A DNA stretch of 13,480 nt from Oscillospiraceae bacterium (GTDB lineage Bacteria; Bacillota_A; Clostridia; Saccharofermentanales; Saccharofermentanaceae), in assembly GCA_902791885.1 (NCBI GenBank), contig CADAXO010000082.1:1-13480 (forward strand), given 5' to 3'. Below the pieces are notes generated by a model. It was not told the origin of the DNA and did no database searches. It was given only the letters and a program-made list of their open reading frames with translations. Positions 1 to 5,909 of the stretch are shown here, in pieces (the first letter of the stretch is position 1; each line of letters starts with the position of its first letter). The translations under genes and the position numbers were made by a program.

Positions 1-290
1 AGCGTAAGATCGTATCTCAAGCCTAAGTCGCTCAGCTCCTTCTCATCGACGGGAGTCTTATTAAGTGCTGCTTCGAGCTTCTCGCCTCTTTTTAAGATCT
101 TGAAAATAAGATTCAGGTTATCTCCGCCGTCGCTCTTATCGAGGTTCTCCGCACTTTCTACAGCAGGTGTGTAGATACGCGTAAAACCGCAGCTCCTGTA
201 AGTATCGAGAATGATGTTCATCAGAAGATCTCTCTTCGCTGCGGCATCGGGAAGATATTCCTGCATGCCCTTCTGGGGTTTAATATTCAT
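1..290 (-). CDS. hisS: Histidyl-tRNA synthetase, N-terminal part (cut by window edge)
   Basis: Class II aminoacyl-tRNA synthetase that charges tRNA-His with histidine in the cytoplasm. Only the first 96 codons are visible; the gene runs off the left edge. The start reads MNIKPQKGMQEYLPDAAAKR, matching the HisRS opening P-x-G-x-x-D/E-Y-L-P. It continues through the motif 1 region (FTRIYTPAVES) and ends in the LRYDLTL segment, which in the family leads into the R-x-DLT-x-P-hAR motif. The stretch FKILKRGEKL plus a short insert is typical of a HisRS subgroup I recall from Clostridia and Bacteroidetes. An AAGGA ribosome binding site lies 8 bases before the ATG. It follows the DUF2304 gene after 54 bases, which contain a small hairpin, so it may be partly co-transcribed with it. 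The identification is firm; function rests on the family. Confidence 0.95.
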   Translation of the reverse strand, partial: MNIKPQKGMQEYLPDAAAKRDLLMNIILDTYRSCGFTRIYTPAVESAENLDKSDGGDNLNLIFKILKRGEKLEAALNKTPVDEKELSDLGLRYDLT

Positions 291-316
291 GTCATTTATC
301 CTTACTTAATAGAATA

Positions 317-332
317 AGGGTCATAAGACCCT
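317..332 (-). terminator. Small hairpin between the DUF2304 gene and hisS, possible weak terminator or attenuator
   Basis: Read on the minus strand, AGGGTC-TTAT-GACCCT forms a perfect 6-bp stem with a 4-base loop, 12 bases after the DUF2304 stop codon. The tail (TATTCTATT) is only moderately T-rich, so termination would be partial at best. It could reduce read-through into hisS. Confidence 0.35.
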
Positions 333-344
333 CTTATAATTGTA

Positions 345-701
345 TCATTTTTCCTTATTATCATCATCTTTGGCCGCATGCTCGGCAAGAGCTATCTCAG
401 AGGAAAGAACCTCCACCTTCTCTTTAAGCTGCGATATCGTGATCGACATCGTGAATATCTTGACCATAAGGACGAAGATAACTATCAGGAATACGAGGTT
501 AGCCGCAGACATGACTCCGAGAAGATGCGTGAGCATATAAAGTATCTGCGGGAAGATACCGATAACCACAAGCACGAAAGCGAATATGATCCAGAAGATC
601 GCATCCTCAAGCTTCACCTTGTGCTTTCTTATCTTCCACAAGATCCAGATATCACAGGCAATTGCTGCGACTATAAGCAAGATCCTCAACGTTAACGACA
701 T
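345..701 (-). CDS. DUF2304 family small membrane protein
   Basis: A 118-residue protein with three predicted membrane helices (about residues 4-22, 34-56 and 67-87), then a short likely coiled coil (about 88-110) and a charged, Lys/Asp-rich tail. The pattern of a basic loop after helix 1 (KIRKHKVKLEDAIFW), a GIFP motif at the end of helix 2 and an LLG turn before helix 3 is that of DUF2304. Members of this family usually sit next to a GT2 glycosyltransferase of the dolichyl-phosphate-mannose-synthase type, as here. A role as membrane partner of that enzyme is inferred, not proven. The start codon lies one base after the stop of the upstream glycosyltransferase (TGA-A-ATG), with a strong AAGGAGG site inside that gene's end, so translation is coupled. 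Confidence 0.85.
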   Translation of the reverse strand: MSLTLRILLIVAAIACDIWILWKIRKHKVKLEDAIFWIIFAFVLVVIGIFPQILYMLTHLLGVMSAANLVFLIVIFVLMVKIFTMSITISQLKEKVEVLSSEIALAEHAAKDDDNKEK

Positions 702-702
702 T

Positions 703-1392
703 TCATTCCCTCCTTCTGACCCACTGGAACAAAAGGATGGAGAAACCCATCTTGGTCATATACCAAAGACTGTTCCAGAAATTAAGATAGCTTGTTCCCG
801 CTATCCTCTCATGCATATTAACCTGAACCTCTTCGATCCTTACGCCCTGATTAAGCAGAAATGCCAGCGTATCGGGCTCGGGACTGAAGTGCGAATCATA
901 AGCGAACTTTCTTATCATGGCTTTGTTATAAAGCCTCATGCCGGAAGTAACATCATTGATCTTCTTTCCCGTAGTCATGCGGATAAGAGCGCTTATCACA
1001 TTGGAGCCCATCATCCTCATGCTCTTGGGCTTCTTCTCTTCGACGAACCTTGAACCTATGACGATATCACAGGAAGTCCCGGTCATATGATCCAGCATCT
1101 TCTTTATGTACATGGGATCGTGCTGTCCGTCACCGTCCAGCTGTATAGCATAGTCGTATCCGTAGTAATCCGCATAGCGCATACCCGCGCGGATAGCACC
1201 CGAGAGACCTACGTTGACCGGAAGATCAAGAAGGTTATATCCCCTTCTTCTGCAGACAGCGGAAGTATCGTCGGTAGAACCGTCGTTTACGATAACATAA
1301 TCGTACTCCGGATAATTCTTAATGAGATTATCCGCTACCCTTTCGATATTCATGGCCTCGTTATAAGCCGGTATGATTATGATTACCTTCAT
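703..1392 (-). CDS. Family 2 glycosyltransferase, DPM1/GtrB-like
   Basis: A 229-residue GT-A fold glycosyltransferase. Visible motifs are IPAYNE (7-12), VNDGSTDDT (35-43), the metal and nucleotide-sugar binding DGDGQHDP (86-93) and the later INDVTSGMRLYNK segment (145-157), which is typical of polyprenyl-phosphate sugar transferases. In that subfamily the enzyme moves a sugar from a nucleotide donor to a lipid phosphate on the inner face of the membrane. There are no clear C-terminal membrane helices, so membrane attachment may come from the DUF2304 protein encoded one base downstream. The sugar and final polymer cannot be read from the sequence. A GGGAGA site precedes the ATG, and the upstream glycosyltransferase gene ends 10 bases before it, so both belong to one operon. 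Confidence 0.92.
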   Translation of the reverse strand: MKVIIIIPAYNEAMNIERVADNLIKNYPEYDYVIVNDGSTDDTSAVCRRRGYNLLDLPVNVGLSGAIRAGMRYADYYGYDYAIQLDGDGQHDPMYIKKMLDHMTGTSCDIVIGSRFVEEKKPKSMRMMGSNVISALIRMTTGKKINDVTSGMRLYNKAMIRKFAYDSHFSPEPDTLAFLLNQGVRIEEVQVNMHERIAGTSYLNFWNSLWYMTKMGFSILLFQWVRRRE

Positions 1393-1402
1393 TTATCTCC
1401 CG

Positions 1403-2188
1403 TCAAAGATTGTTAGAACTCTCGCTCTTAATATAAAAATGTTCGATAAACTTCGCAACCCAAAGTGGCCAGAATTTACTGAACATAAAGATGTCTTCCT
1501 CGCGTCTTTTGTTCTGTCCGATGATCTCGGTAGTCGTCGATTCCCCGTGTATCCTGTGGCACATGAGGACCTTGTTGATATAGACGAATGAGCCTTCCTT
1601 CTTCGAAAGCATCTCCCATGCCTGCCAGTCGATGTTGCTCTTCATGTTGTTAAGGAACAAAGGCATTTCGACGGCTTCCGTATTGACGGTAACCGAAGGG
1701 CAGCATATCGCGGAGCCCAAGGACAGAGAGCGTCTTCTTAAGAACCTGCTCCTCCACGCGCTCTTACTCCTTAAAGGGAAAAGCAGCATCTTCTTGATCT
1801 TAAGGTTACGGTTATCCGTAACGCGGTCCTGACCTCTTAATTCGGCGTAGTCGGTGAAAGATATGATAGGATCCTCGGCTTCTTCCATGGCCCTGATCAC
1901 TTCTTCCCTGAAGTTTCTGTCATATGTATCATCCTGATGTGCAATGGTGACAAGAGGTGTCTTCGCGCACTCAAGTGCATAATTCCAGTCGCCTGCGATA
2001 CCGCCCGGCTCATGCTCATGAACTTCTATACCGTACTTAGCGGAGAGATCCCTTATATGTGCGTTAGGAGTCGATGTAGCGATTATGACTTCACCCGGAA
2101 CGGTCTGATCCAGAACGGACTTGATGCAGTCCTCCAGATAAGCGCTCTCCTTATATGCGGGGATAACGAATGTATGCCTAAGATCCAT
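1403..2188 (-). CDS. Family 2 glycosyltransferase (WcaA-like)
   Basis: A 261-residue GT2 enzyme, likely cytoplasmic and membrane-associated, adding a sugar to a surface glycan. The N-terminal FVIPAYKESAYLEDCIKSVL (7-26) is the usual nucleotide-binding start. The metal-binding DxD position is occupied by AHQDD (83-87), and GIAGDWNYAL (63-72) is the conserved GxxxARNxG-like region in variant form. A later HRIHGESTT (211-219) resembles the HR-x-H-x-xS end motif of many bacterial GT2 enzymes. Residues 137-157 are strongly basic, which could aid membrane contact. It is the first gene of the leftward operon with the second glycosyltransferase and the DUF2304 gene. I see no good ribosome binding site before the ATG, but no other in-frame start fits, because the nearer upstream ATG runs into a stop. 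Donor and acceptor are unknown. Confidence 0.88.
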   Translation of the reverse strand: MDLRHTFVIPAYKESAYLEDCIKSVLDQTVPGEVIIATSTPNAHIRDLSAKYGIEVHEHEPGGIAGDWNYALECAKTPLVTIAHQDDTYDRNFREEVIRAMEEAEDPIISFTDYAELRGQDRVTDNRNLKIKKMLLFPLRSKSAWRSRFLRRRSLSLGSAICCPSVTVNTEAVEMPLFLNNMKSNIDWQAWEMLSKKEGSFVYINKVLMCHRIHGESTTTEIIGQNKRREEDIFMFSKFWPLWVAKFIEHFYIKSESSNNL

Positions 2189-2232
2189 AAGTCAAATTCT
2201 GTTCATTCTTTTTTAATTCTTATTTATCTTCA

Positions 2233-2238
2233 ATTATA
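2233..2238 (-). promoter_or_regulatory. Candidate -10 box for the glycosyltransferase operon
   Basis: On the minus strand this is a perfect TATAAT, 45 bases before the start codon of the first glycosyltransferase gene. The -35 position at 17-base spacing reads ATCATT, a poor match, so the call rests on the -10 box and its place in a 120-base divergent intergenic region. Confidence 0.4.
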
Positions 2239-2240
2239 AA

Positions 2241-2258
2241 ATTACTTTTCGCAGTAAT
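2241..2258. promoter_or_regulatory. Perfect inverted repeat in the divergent promoter region, operator-like
   Basis: ATTACT-tttcgc-AGTAAT is a perfect 6-bp inverted repeat with a 6-base centre. It lies between the leftward glycosyltransferase operon and the rightward methyltransferase-STAS gene, inside the spacer just upstream of the minus-strand TATAAT. The position suits a repressor site, but a chance match in this AT-rich DNA is possible. Confidence 0.3.
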
Positions 2259-2308
2259 GATAACATGATACATAAGACAATCCATAGTATAAATGGAGGG
2301 TAAAACAA

Positions 2309-3598
2309 ATGACAACTGACAAAGAACTATTCGAGCGTGCTAACCCGGTTTCCAAGACAGCCGTAACTACTCTGGCTCAGAGAGCAGCTGCCGGGTATGA
2401 GAAGGCTGCTGAGATCCTCAGGCGGCTCAATGTCGATATGGATTACTACAAAAACAGTGCCATAACAGATGAGCGTGTCAGGAATGTCGGGATACTGATT
2501 CACGAGCTTAGGCATGTGGCAATGAACCGTACGATCGAAGAAAGCGGTATCAATAACATTTTCGATCTTCCATGCGGTTACTCGCAGCGGGTATTTGAAA
2601 TGCTGGATCTCGGAAAGACATATGTGGGCGGTGATCTTCCGGCTGTAATCAACAGCTTTGTACCCGTGGCAAATGAAATGCTTACTGATGAAGAGAAAAA
2701 GAGAGCTTCCTTTAAGGTGACTGATGTTACCAGCTATGAATCACTTGAAAAAGCTGTTGAACATATTGACGGACCTGTCTGCATATCTATGGAAGGCCTT
2801 ACACCATATCTGAACAAGGAAGAAAAGACCAGATTATTTACTAATATGAAGCGTCTATTGGCTAAGAAAGGCGGATGCTGGCTTGCTGCCGATGTTGAGA
2901 CAATGGCGTATTACCGTGCCGGAATAGGTGCCTTTGCACAGACCAGGGAAGAAGGACAGCAGATGTTAAATGCTTTTTTAAAAGCTTTTTCTACTCAGTC
3001 CGACTCAGATATTATGGGAACTGTTCTGGTTGAAAAGAAAGACGGCAACTCATCCGGTTTAAGCGGCGGATTTGATCTGGATGCCGTAGAAAAGTTATAT
3101 AATTCGTTTGGCCTTAAAGTTGAGCGGATACCTTATTATCGCGACGATCTTGAACTGAAGATGTTCTCAGTACTTACCCCGGAGCAGATTGCAAAGCTTA
3201 AGGCACTCATCAAACAGGTTAACATTTGGAAGATTACTTCTGATCCGAATGTGTCATTTGATGATTCCAAGCAAAGCTCGTACGAAGAAGGCGATTTTTC
3301 ATCCACATTCCGGAATGCTTCAGGAAAGCTTCATATTAAGCTTTGCGGCCGTATAGATTCCATCACGGCACCCGCTTTCCTGAAAGCGTGGGAAGATGAG
3401 TTTAACAATAATAAAGTTGATTCAGTAATAATCGACTGTGCAGATCTTCAGTACATATCCTCTGCAGGACTCAGAGTTCTGCTCATGATCAAGCAGGCCC
3501 TTCCGGACAACGAATTGATCCTCAGTAATGTTGAAGCGCCTATCATGGAAATCCTGGATACCACAGGTTTTTCAGAGTTATTTATAATAGTTGACTGA
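2309..3598 (+). CDS. Fusion: LCM-type SAM-dependent methyltransferase with C-terminal STAS domain
   Basis: A 429-residue soluble, probably cytoplasmic protein with two domains. Residues about 10-290 look like a leucine-carboxyl-methyltransferase/TcmP-type class I methyltransferase: an R-rich helix with HELRHVAMNRTI (65-76), the SAM-binding strand FDLPCGYSQR (85-94), the acidic end of the second strand YVGGDLP (105-111), VCISMEGLTPYL (157-168) and WLAADVE (191-197). Residues about 325-429 form a STAS domain like anti-anti-sigma factors, with YISSAGLRVLL (382-392); Ser385 aligns with the phosphorylated serine of SpoIIAA and RsbV. The methyl acceptor is unknown. The STAS part suggests control by, or signalling through, a serine kinase/phosphatase pair, none of which is in the window. 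A GGAGGG site lies 8 bases before the ATG. It is the only plus-strand gene and stands alone between two leftward operons. Confidence 0.85.
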   Translation: MTTDKELFERANPVSKTAVTTLAQRAAAGYEKAAEILRRLNVDMDYYKNSAITDERVRNVGILIHELRHVAMNRTIEESGINNIFDLPCGYSQRVFEMLDLGKTYVGGDLPAVINSFVPVANEMLTDEEKKRASFKVTDVTSYESLEKAVEHIDGPVCISMEGLTPYLNKEEKTRLFTNMKRLLAKKGGCWLAADVETMAYYRAGIGAFAQTREEGQQMLNAFLKAFSTQSDSDIMGTVLVEKKDGNSSGLSGGFDLDAVEKLYNSFGLKVERIPYYRDDLELKMFSVLTPEQIAKLKALIKQVNIWKITSDPNVSFDDSKQSSYEEGDFSSTFRNASGKLHIKLCGRIDSITAPAFLKAWEDEFNNNKVDSVIIDCADLQYISSAGLRVLLMIKQALPDNELILSNVEAPIMEILDTTGFSELFIIVD

Positions 3599-3630
3599 AA
3601 TACTGCTGACGGTCCTGATTAGACAAAAGA

Positions 3631-3660
3631 AAACCCCGGAAACACAAGTTTCCGGGGTTT
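3631..3660. terminator. Strong hairpin terminator shared by convergent genes
   Basis: A perfect 13-bp stem (AAACCCCGGAAAC pairing with GTTTCCGGGGTTT) with an ACAA loop. On the minus strand it is followed by TTTTCTTTTG, a classic tail, so it ends the rplM-rpsI transcript. On the plus strand it lies 32 bases after the methyltransferase-STAS stop codon with a poorer tail (gtaaatactttt), so it may serve both directions. Confidence 0.9.
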
Positions 3661-3685
3661 GTAAATACTTTTGAATCTCGAAAGA

Positions 3686-4081
3686 TTATCTCTTTGAGAA
3701 CTGTGAAGCCTTACGAGCCTTCTTCAAGCCGTACTTCTTTCTCTCCTTCATACGTGCATCTCTTGTGAGGAAGCCAGCAGACTTAAGTGTTGCCTTGTAA
3801 GCATCTGCATCTGCCTCTACGAGAGCCTTAGCGATACCGTGACGGATAGCGCCTGCCTGACCGGAGATACCGCCGATTACGTCGAACTTGCCTGTTGTCT
3901 CTGTAGCAACGAGGGGCTGACGAACGATAAGCTTCAATGTATCGAGACCGAAGTACTCGTCGATATCCTTACCGTTGATTGTGATCTTACCGGATCCGGG
4001 TACGAGACGTACACAAGCTGTAGCGTCCTTACGACGGCCGGTGCCATAGAAATATACTTTGTTTGATTTCTTTGTAGCCAT
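3686..4081 (-). CDS. rpsI: 30S ribosomal protein S9
   Basis: A 131-residue small-subunit ribosomal protein, the usual length for bacterial S9 (about 130). The N-terminal [16 protein letters not shown] (11-26) and the region [18 protein letters not shown] are family signatures. The end, [12 protein letters not shown], is the basic C-terminal tail whose final residues reach the P-site tRNA in known ribosome structures. It is the second gene of the conserved rplM-rpsI pair, with a GGAGGA ribosome binding site in the 15-base gap, and it ends just before a strong terminator. Nothing is unusual. Confidence 0.98.
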   Translation of the reverse strand: MATKKSNKVYFYGTGRRKDATACVRLVPGSGKITINGKDIDEYFGLDTLKLIVRQPLVATETTGKFDVIGGISGQAGAIRHGIAKALVEADADAYKATLKSAGFLTRDARMKERKKYGLKKARKASQFSKR

Positions 4082-4096
4082 TGTCTATCCTCCGAA

Positions 4097-4531
4097 TTAC
4101 TGCTCGAATGTGTACTCTACGGGCTTCTGAGCTGCCTGCTCGTGCTCTGCACCGGCATAAACGTGAAGCTTTCTGAACATCTGACGGCCGAGGGAGTTCT
4201 TAGGGAGCATACCCTTAACTGCGAGCTCGAGAACCTTCTCAGGCTTCTTATCCATCATTGTCTTGTAATCAATCTCGCGCATTCCGCCCGGGAAACCGGA
4301 GTGATGACGGTAAAGCTTCTGATCAAGCTTCTTTCCTGTAAGAACCATCTTGGATGCGTTGACAACGATTACATAATCACCTGTATCAGCGAAAGGTGTA
4401 TATGTGGGCTTATGCTTACCGCGAAGAAGCTTAGCAACTTCTGTAGCAAGACGTCCGAGTGTCTTACCGGAAGCGTCGATAACAAGCCACTGTCTCTCGA
4501 TATTTGAAGGTGTAGCAACAAATGTCTTCAT
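4097..4531 (-). CDS. rplM: 50S ribosomal protein L13
   Basis: A 144-residue large-subunit ribosomal protein, matching the usual 142-147. Clear L13 features are [21 protein letters not shown] near the start (the W-x-xIDA-x-GK-x-LGRLA pattern), [20 protein letters not shown], the [20 protein letters not shown] segment and the [20 protein letters not shown] region near the end. It leads the rplM-rpsI operon, with an AAGGAG site 10 bases before the ATG and a good promoter upstream. In several bacteria this operon is controlled by its own products through the mRNA leader; a short leader hairpin is present here, but I cannot show that it is such a control element. Confidence 0.98.
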   Translation of the reverse strand: MKTFVATPSNIERQWLVIDASGKTLGRLATEVAKLLRGKHKPTYTPFADTGDYVIVVNASKMVLTGKKLDQKLYRHHSGFPGGMREIDYKTMMDKKPEKVLELAVKGMLPKNSLGRQMFRKLHVYAGAEHEQAAQKPVEYTFEQ

Positions 4532-4554
4532 AATGACTTAACTCCTTATTTCTT

Positions 4555-4573
4555 TATAAGCGCTCCAAAGCGC
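4555..4573 (-). promoter_or_regulatory. Repeat/hairpin at the 5' end of the predicted rplM leader
   Basis: The predicted rplM-rpsI mRNA begins near a GAGCGCTTTG-GAGCGCTTAT tandem repeat, which can also fold as AGCGC-TTTGGA-GCGCT (5-bp stem). It is followed by an A-rich stretch and the AAGGAG ribosome binding site. It could be a simple stabilising 5' hairpin or part of a ribosomal-protein leader; I do not recognise the published L13 leader fold in it. Confidence 0.3.
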
Positions 4574-4579
4574 TCAAGT

Positions 4580-4608
4580 ATATTACTTGCTTAGAATACC
4601 TAAGTCAA
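4580..4608 (-). promoter_or_regulatory. Promoter of the rplM-rpsI operon
   Basis: On the minus strand, TTGACT (4603-4608) and TAATAT (4580-4585) are separated by exactly 17 bases. This is a near-consensus vegetative sigma promoter, with 5 of 6 matches at -35 and 4 of 6 at -10. The predicted start is near 4573, giving a leader of about 42 bases before the rplM start codon. Confidence 0.8.
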
Positions 4609-4619
4609 TACTTCACACT

Positions 4620-4664
4620 AAAAAAGTTCGGAATACTCCGATAATCGACTTAAATCGCGATTAT
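4620..4664 (-). terminator. Probable terminator of the dlt-like operon
   Basis: Seven bases after the stop codon of the lipoprotein gene, the minus strand holds a 7-bp stem (ATAATCG/CGATTAT, 4658-4664 with 4641-4647). Next come a small CGGA-GTAT-TCCG hairpin (4629-4640), two A bases and a C, and a run of six T (4620-4625). The stems are weak, so efficiency is uncertain, but the place just before the rplM promoter is right. Confidence 0.5.
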
Positions 4665-4670
4665 TCTCTC

Positions 4671-5246
4671 TTATCCTACGATGGCAGTATAAGTAATCGC
4701 AGTTACCTGGCCGTTCTCAAAGATGAATGAGATGAAGCTGTCGCCCATTGTGTACTCGATACCTGCAGTACCGGGTGTTCCGTCTTCGCCGTAAGCTGCA
4801 CGTACATCGTCCTCTGTAGAACCGATGCGGATACCTTCTGCAGTGGATACTGTATCATCCTTGAGCTCAACGGAAGCGATGTAATCAACACCGTCCATTG
4901 TGTAGGAACGTACTACGATTGAGTTATATGTATAGACCTTATCCTCTCCCTCATAAGCGCAGGAAGGAGCGGAGAAAAGATTAACGGGCTCGCCCAAAGC
5001 TTCGATGATAGGATCTGCGGGAGCGTTCATGGGGATCGTTACGCCGTTGTATGTAAATACAAAAGCATCGGAAGCAGCTGCTTCAGTCTGATCAGGATTC
5101 TGTGCTCCGTTGCCGCCTTCAGCCTGCTCAGCCGTCTGTCCGCCTGATAAAACTACGGGAGCCGTATCCTCGTTATCGGAAGCACAGGCTGCCGCGGACA
5201 TTACAAAAGCTGCTGTCAACAATACTGATAAGATCTTCTTATTCAT
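4671..5246 (-). CDS. Small surface lipoprotein with two BamE/SmpA-like repeats
   Basis: A 191-residue protein with a lipoprotein signal peptide: Lys-rich start, hydrophobic segment 5-20 and lipobox SAAAC with the lipidated cysteine at residue 21. It would therefore be attached to the outer face of the cytoplasmic membrane. A low-complexity Ala/Glu/Gly/Gln linker (about 22-58) precedes two similar units. The first has IPMNAPADPIIEALGEP (about 71-87) and the second has IRIGSTEDDVRAAYGED (about 139-155), each followed by beta strands. The pattern 'I-x-x-x-x-S/A-x-x-D-x-I/V-x-x-A-x-G' is that of the BamE/SmpA/BLIP-like fold; this assignment is from memory of the fold, not a search. It is the last gene of the operon, 19 bases after the broken dltD-like gene, with an AAAGGG ribosome binding site. 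Its function is unknown. Confidence 0.8.
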   Translation of the reverse strand: MNKKILSVLLTAAFVMSAAACASDNEDTAPVVLSGGQTAEQAEGGNGAQNPDQTEAAASDAFVFTYNGVTIPMNAPADPIIEALGEPVNLFSAPSCAYEGEDKVYTYNSIVVRSYTMDGVDYIASVELKDDTVSTAEGIRIGSTEDDVRAAYGEDGTPGTAGIEYTMGDSFISFIFENGQVTAITYTAIVG

Positions 5247-5576
5247 AGATAATACCCTTTCGATGTTAGTTCTCTATTGCGTTCGCGCCCCACGACATGA
5301 GCTCACCGTACTGGGCTAGCTCGGCGTTCTGGGCCGCTTCCAACTGATCGTAGAATAATATATCATTCTCCCATTCTCTTGCAACATCGGCGACATTCCT
5401 GTAGTCGGTAAGGTCGTAGCGGTTAACGAGGAACGCTCCGATGTAACGCGCGAACTTCTCAGCACCCGTAAGGTTAAGATGAAGTCCGGCATCGTATGTA
5501 TCAACGGACATATCAAGTCCGATGTTATCTCTTAAGTAGATATAATTTATATAAGGAACGTTATTATCGTGCGCGA

Positions 5577-5590
5577 AGGTCCTAGGTCCT
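5577..5590. repeat. 7-bp perfect tandem duplication inside the dltD-like gene
   Basis: AGGTCCT occurs twice in direct succession (5577-5583 and 5584-5590). One copy is extra relative to the reading frame: with it, the minus-strand frame reads into a TAG right after DEQVRT; without it, the frame joins DEQVRT directly to FAHDNNVPYINY. It is the cause of the second frame change in the dltD-like gene. Confidence 0.9.
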
Positions 5591-5839
5591 GACCTGCTCA
5601 TCCCACTCCTCATACCAGTAAGGATACAGAGTCGGAGCCTTGATAAGAACAAGCTCGATGTCATTCTCGCGGCAAAGATCGACTATTCTCTGAAGGTAAT
5701 CCATTGAAGTCTCCGGCAGTGTGTAATCAGCAAGAGGCATCGGTGACGGGAACTCACCTTCAGGCTTAATGTCGGTTCTCATGTAGTAGCCGTTTATGGT
5801 AACGCGGTCTCTTCTGAAACAGTACTCGAAGTCCTGGCT

Positions 5840-5909
5840 CGTAAGCTCGTTCCATCTTGAGTGGTAACGAAGATCGTAAGCTCATTCCATCTTGAGTGGT
5901 AACGAAGAA
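5840..5909. repeat. 35-bp imperfect tandem duplication inside the dltD-like gene
   Basis: Two adjacent 35-base units (5840-5874 and 5875-5909) are identical at 33 positions, differing at the 10th base (g/a) and the last base (t/a). On the minus strand each unit encodes LRYHSRWNELT in its own frame. As 35 is not a multiple of three, the duplication causes the first frame change in the dltD-like gene; with one unit the frame runs from FPLLRYHSRWNELT straight into SQDFEYCFRRD. Confidence 0.95.

Noticed and set aside
586..1053. A 155-codon open frame on the plus strand across the glycosyltransferase and DUF2304 genes.
   Set aside because: It overlaps two well-supported minus-strand genes, straddles their junction and shows no family signature.
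2281..2300. A plus-strand promoter with the -10-like TATAAA just before the methyltransferase-STAS gene.
   Set aside because: No acceptable -35 box lies at the right distance, and the start of transcription would fall almost on the ribosome binding site.
5582..5782. A separate small gene in the middle of the dltD-like region.
   Set aside because: The frame is an internal fragment of the dltD-like protein, bounded by the two tandem duplications; its first methionine is internal to the family (GYYMRTD).
5840..5909. A CRISPR repeat or attachment site suggested by the 35-bp direct repeat.
   Set aside because: The copies are directly adjacent with no spacer, lie within coding sequence and occur only twice; no integrase or cas gene is present.
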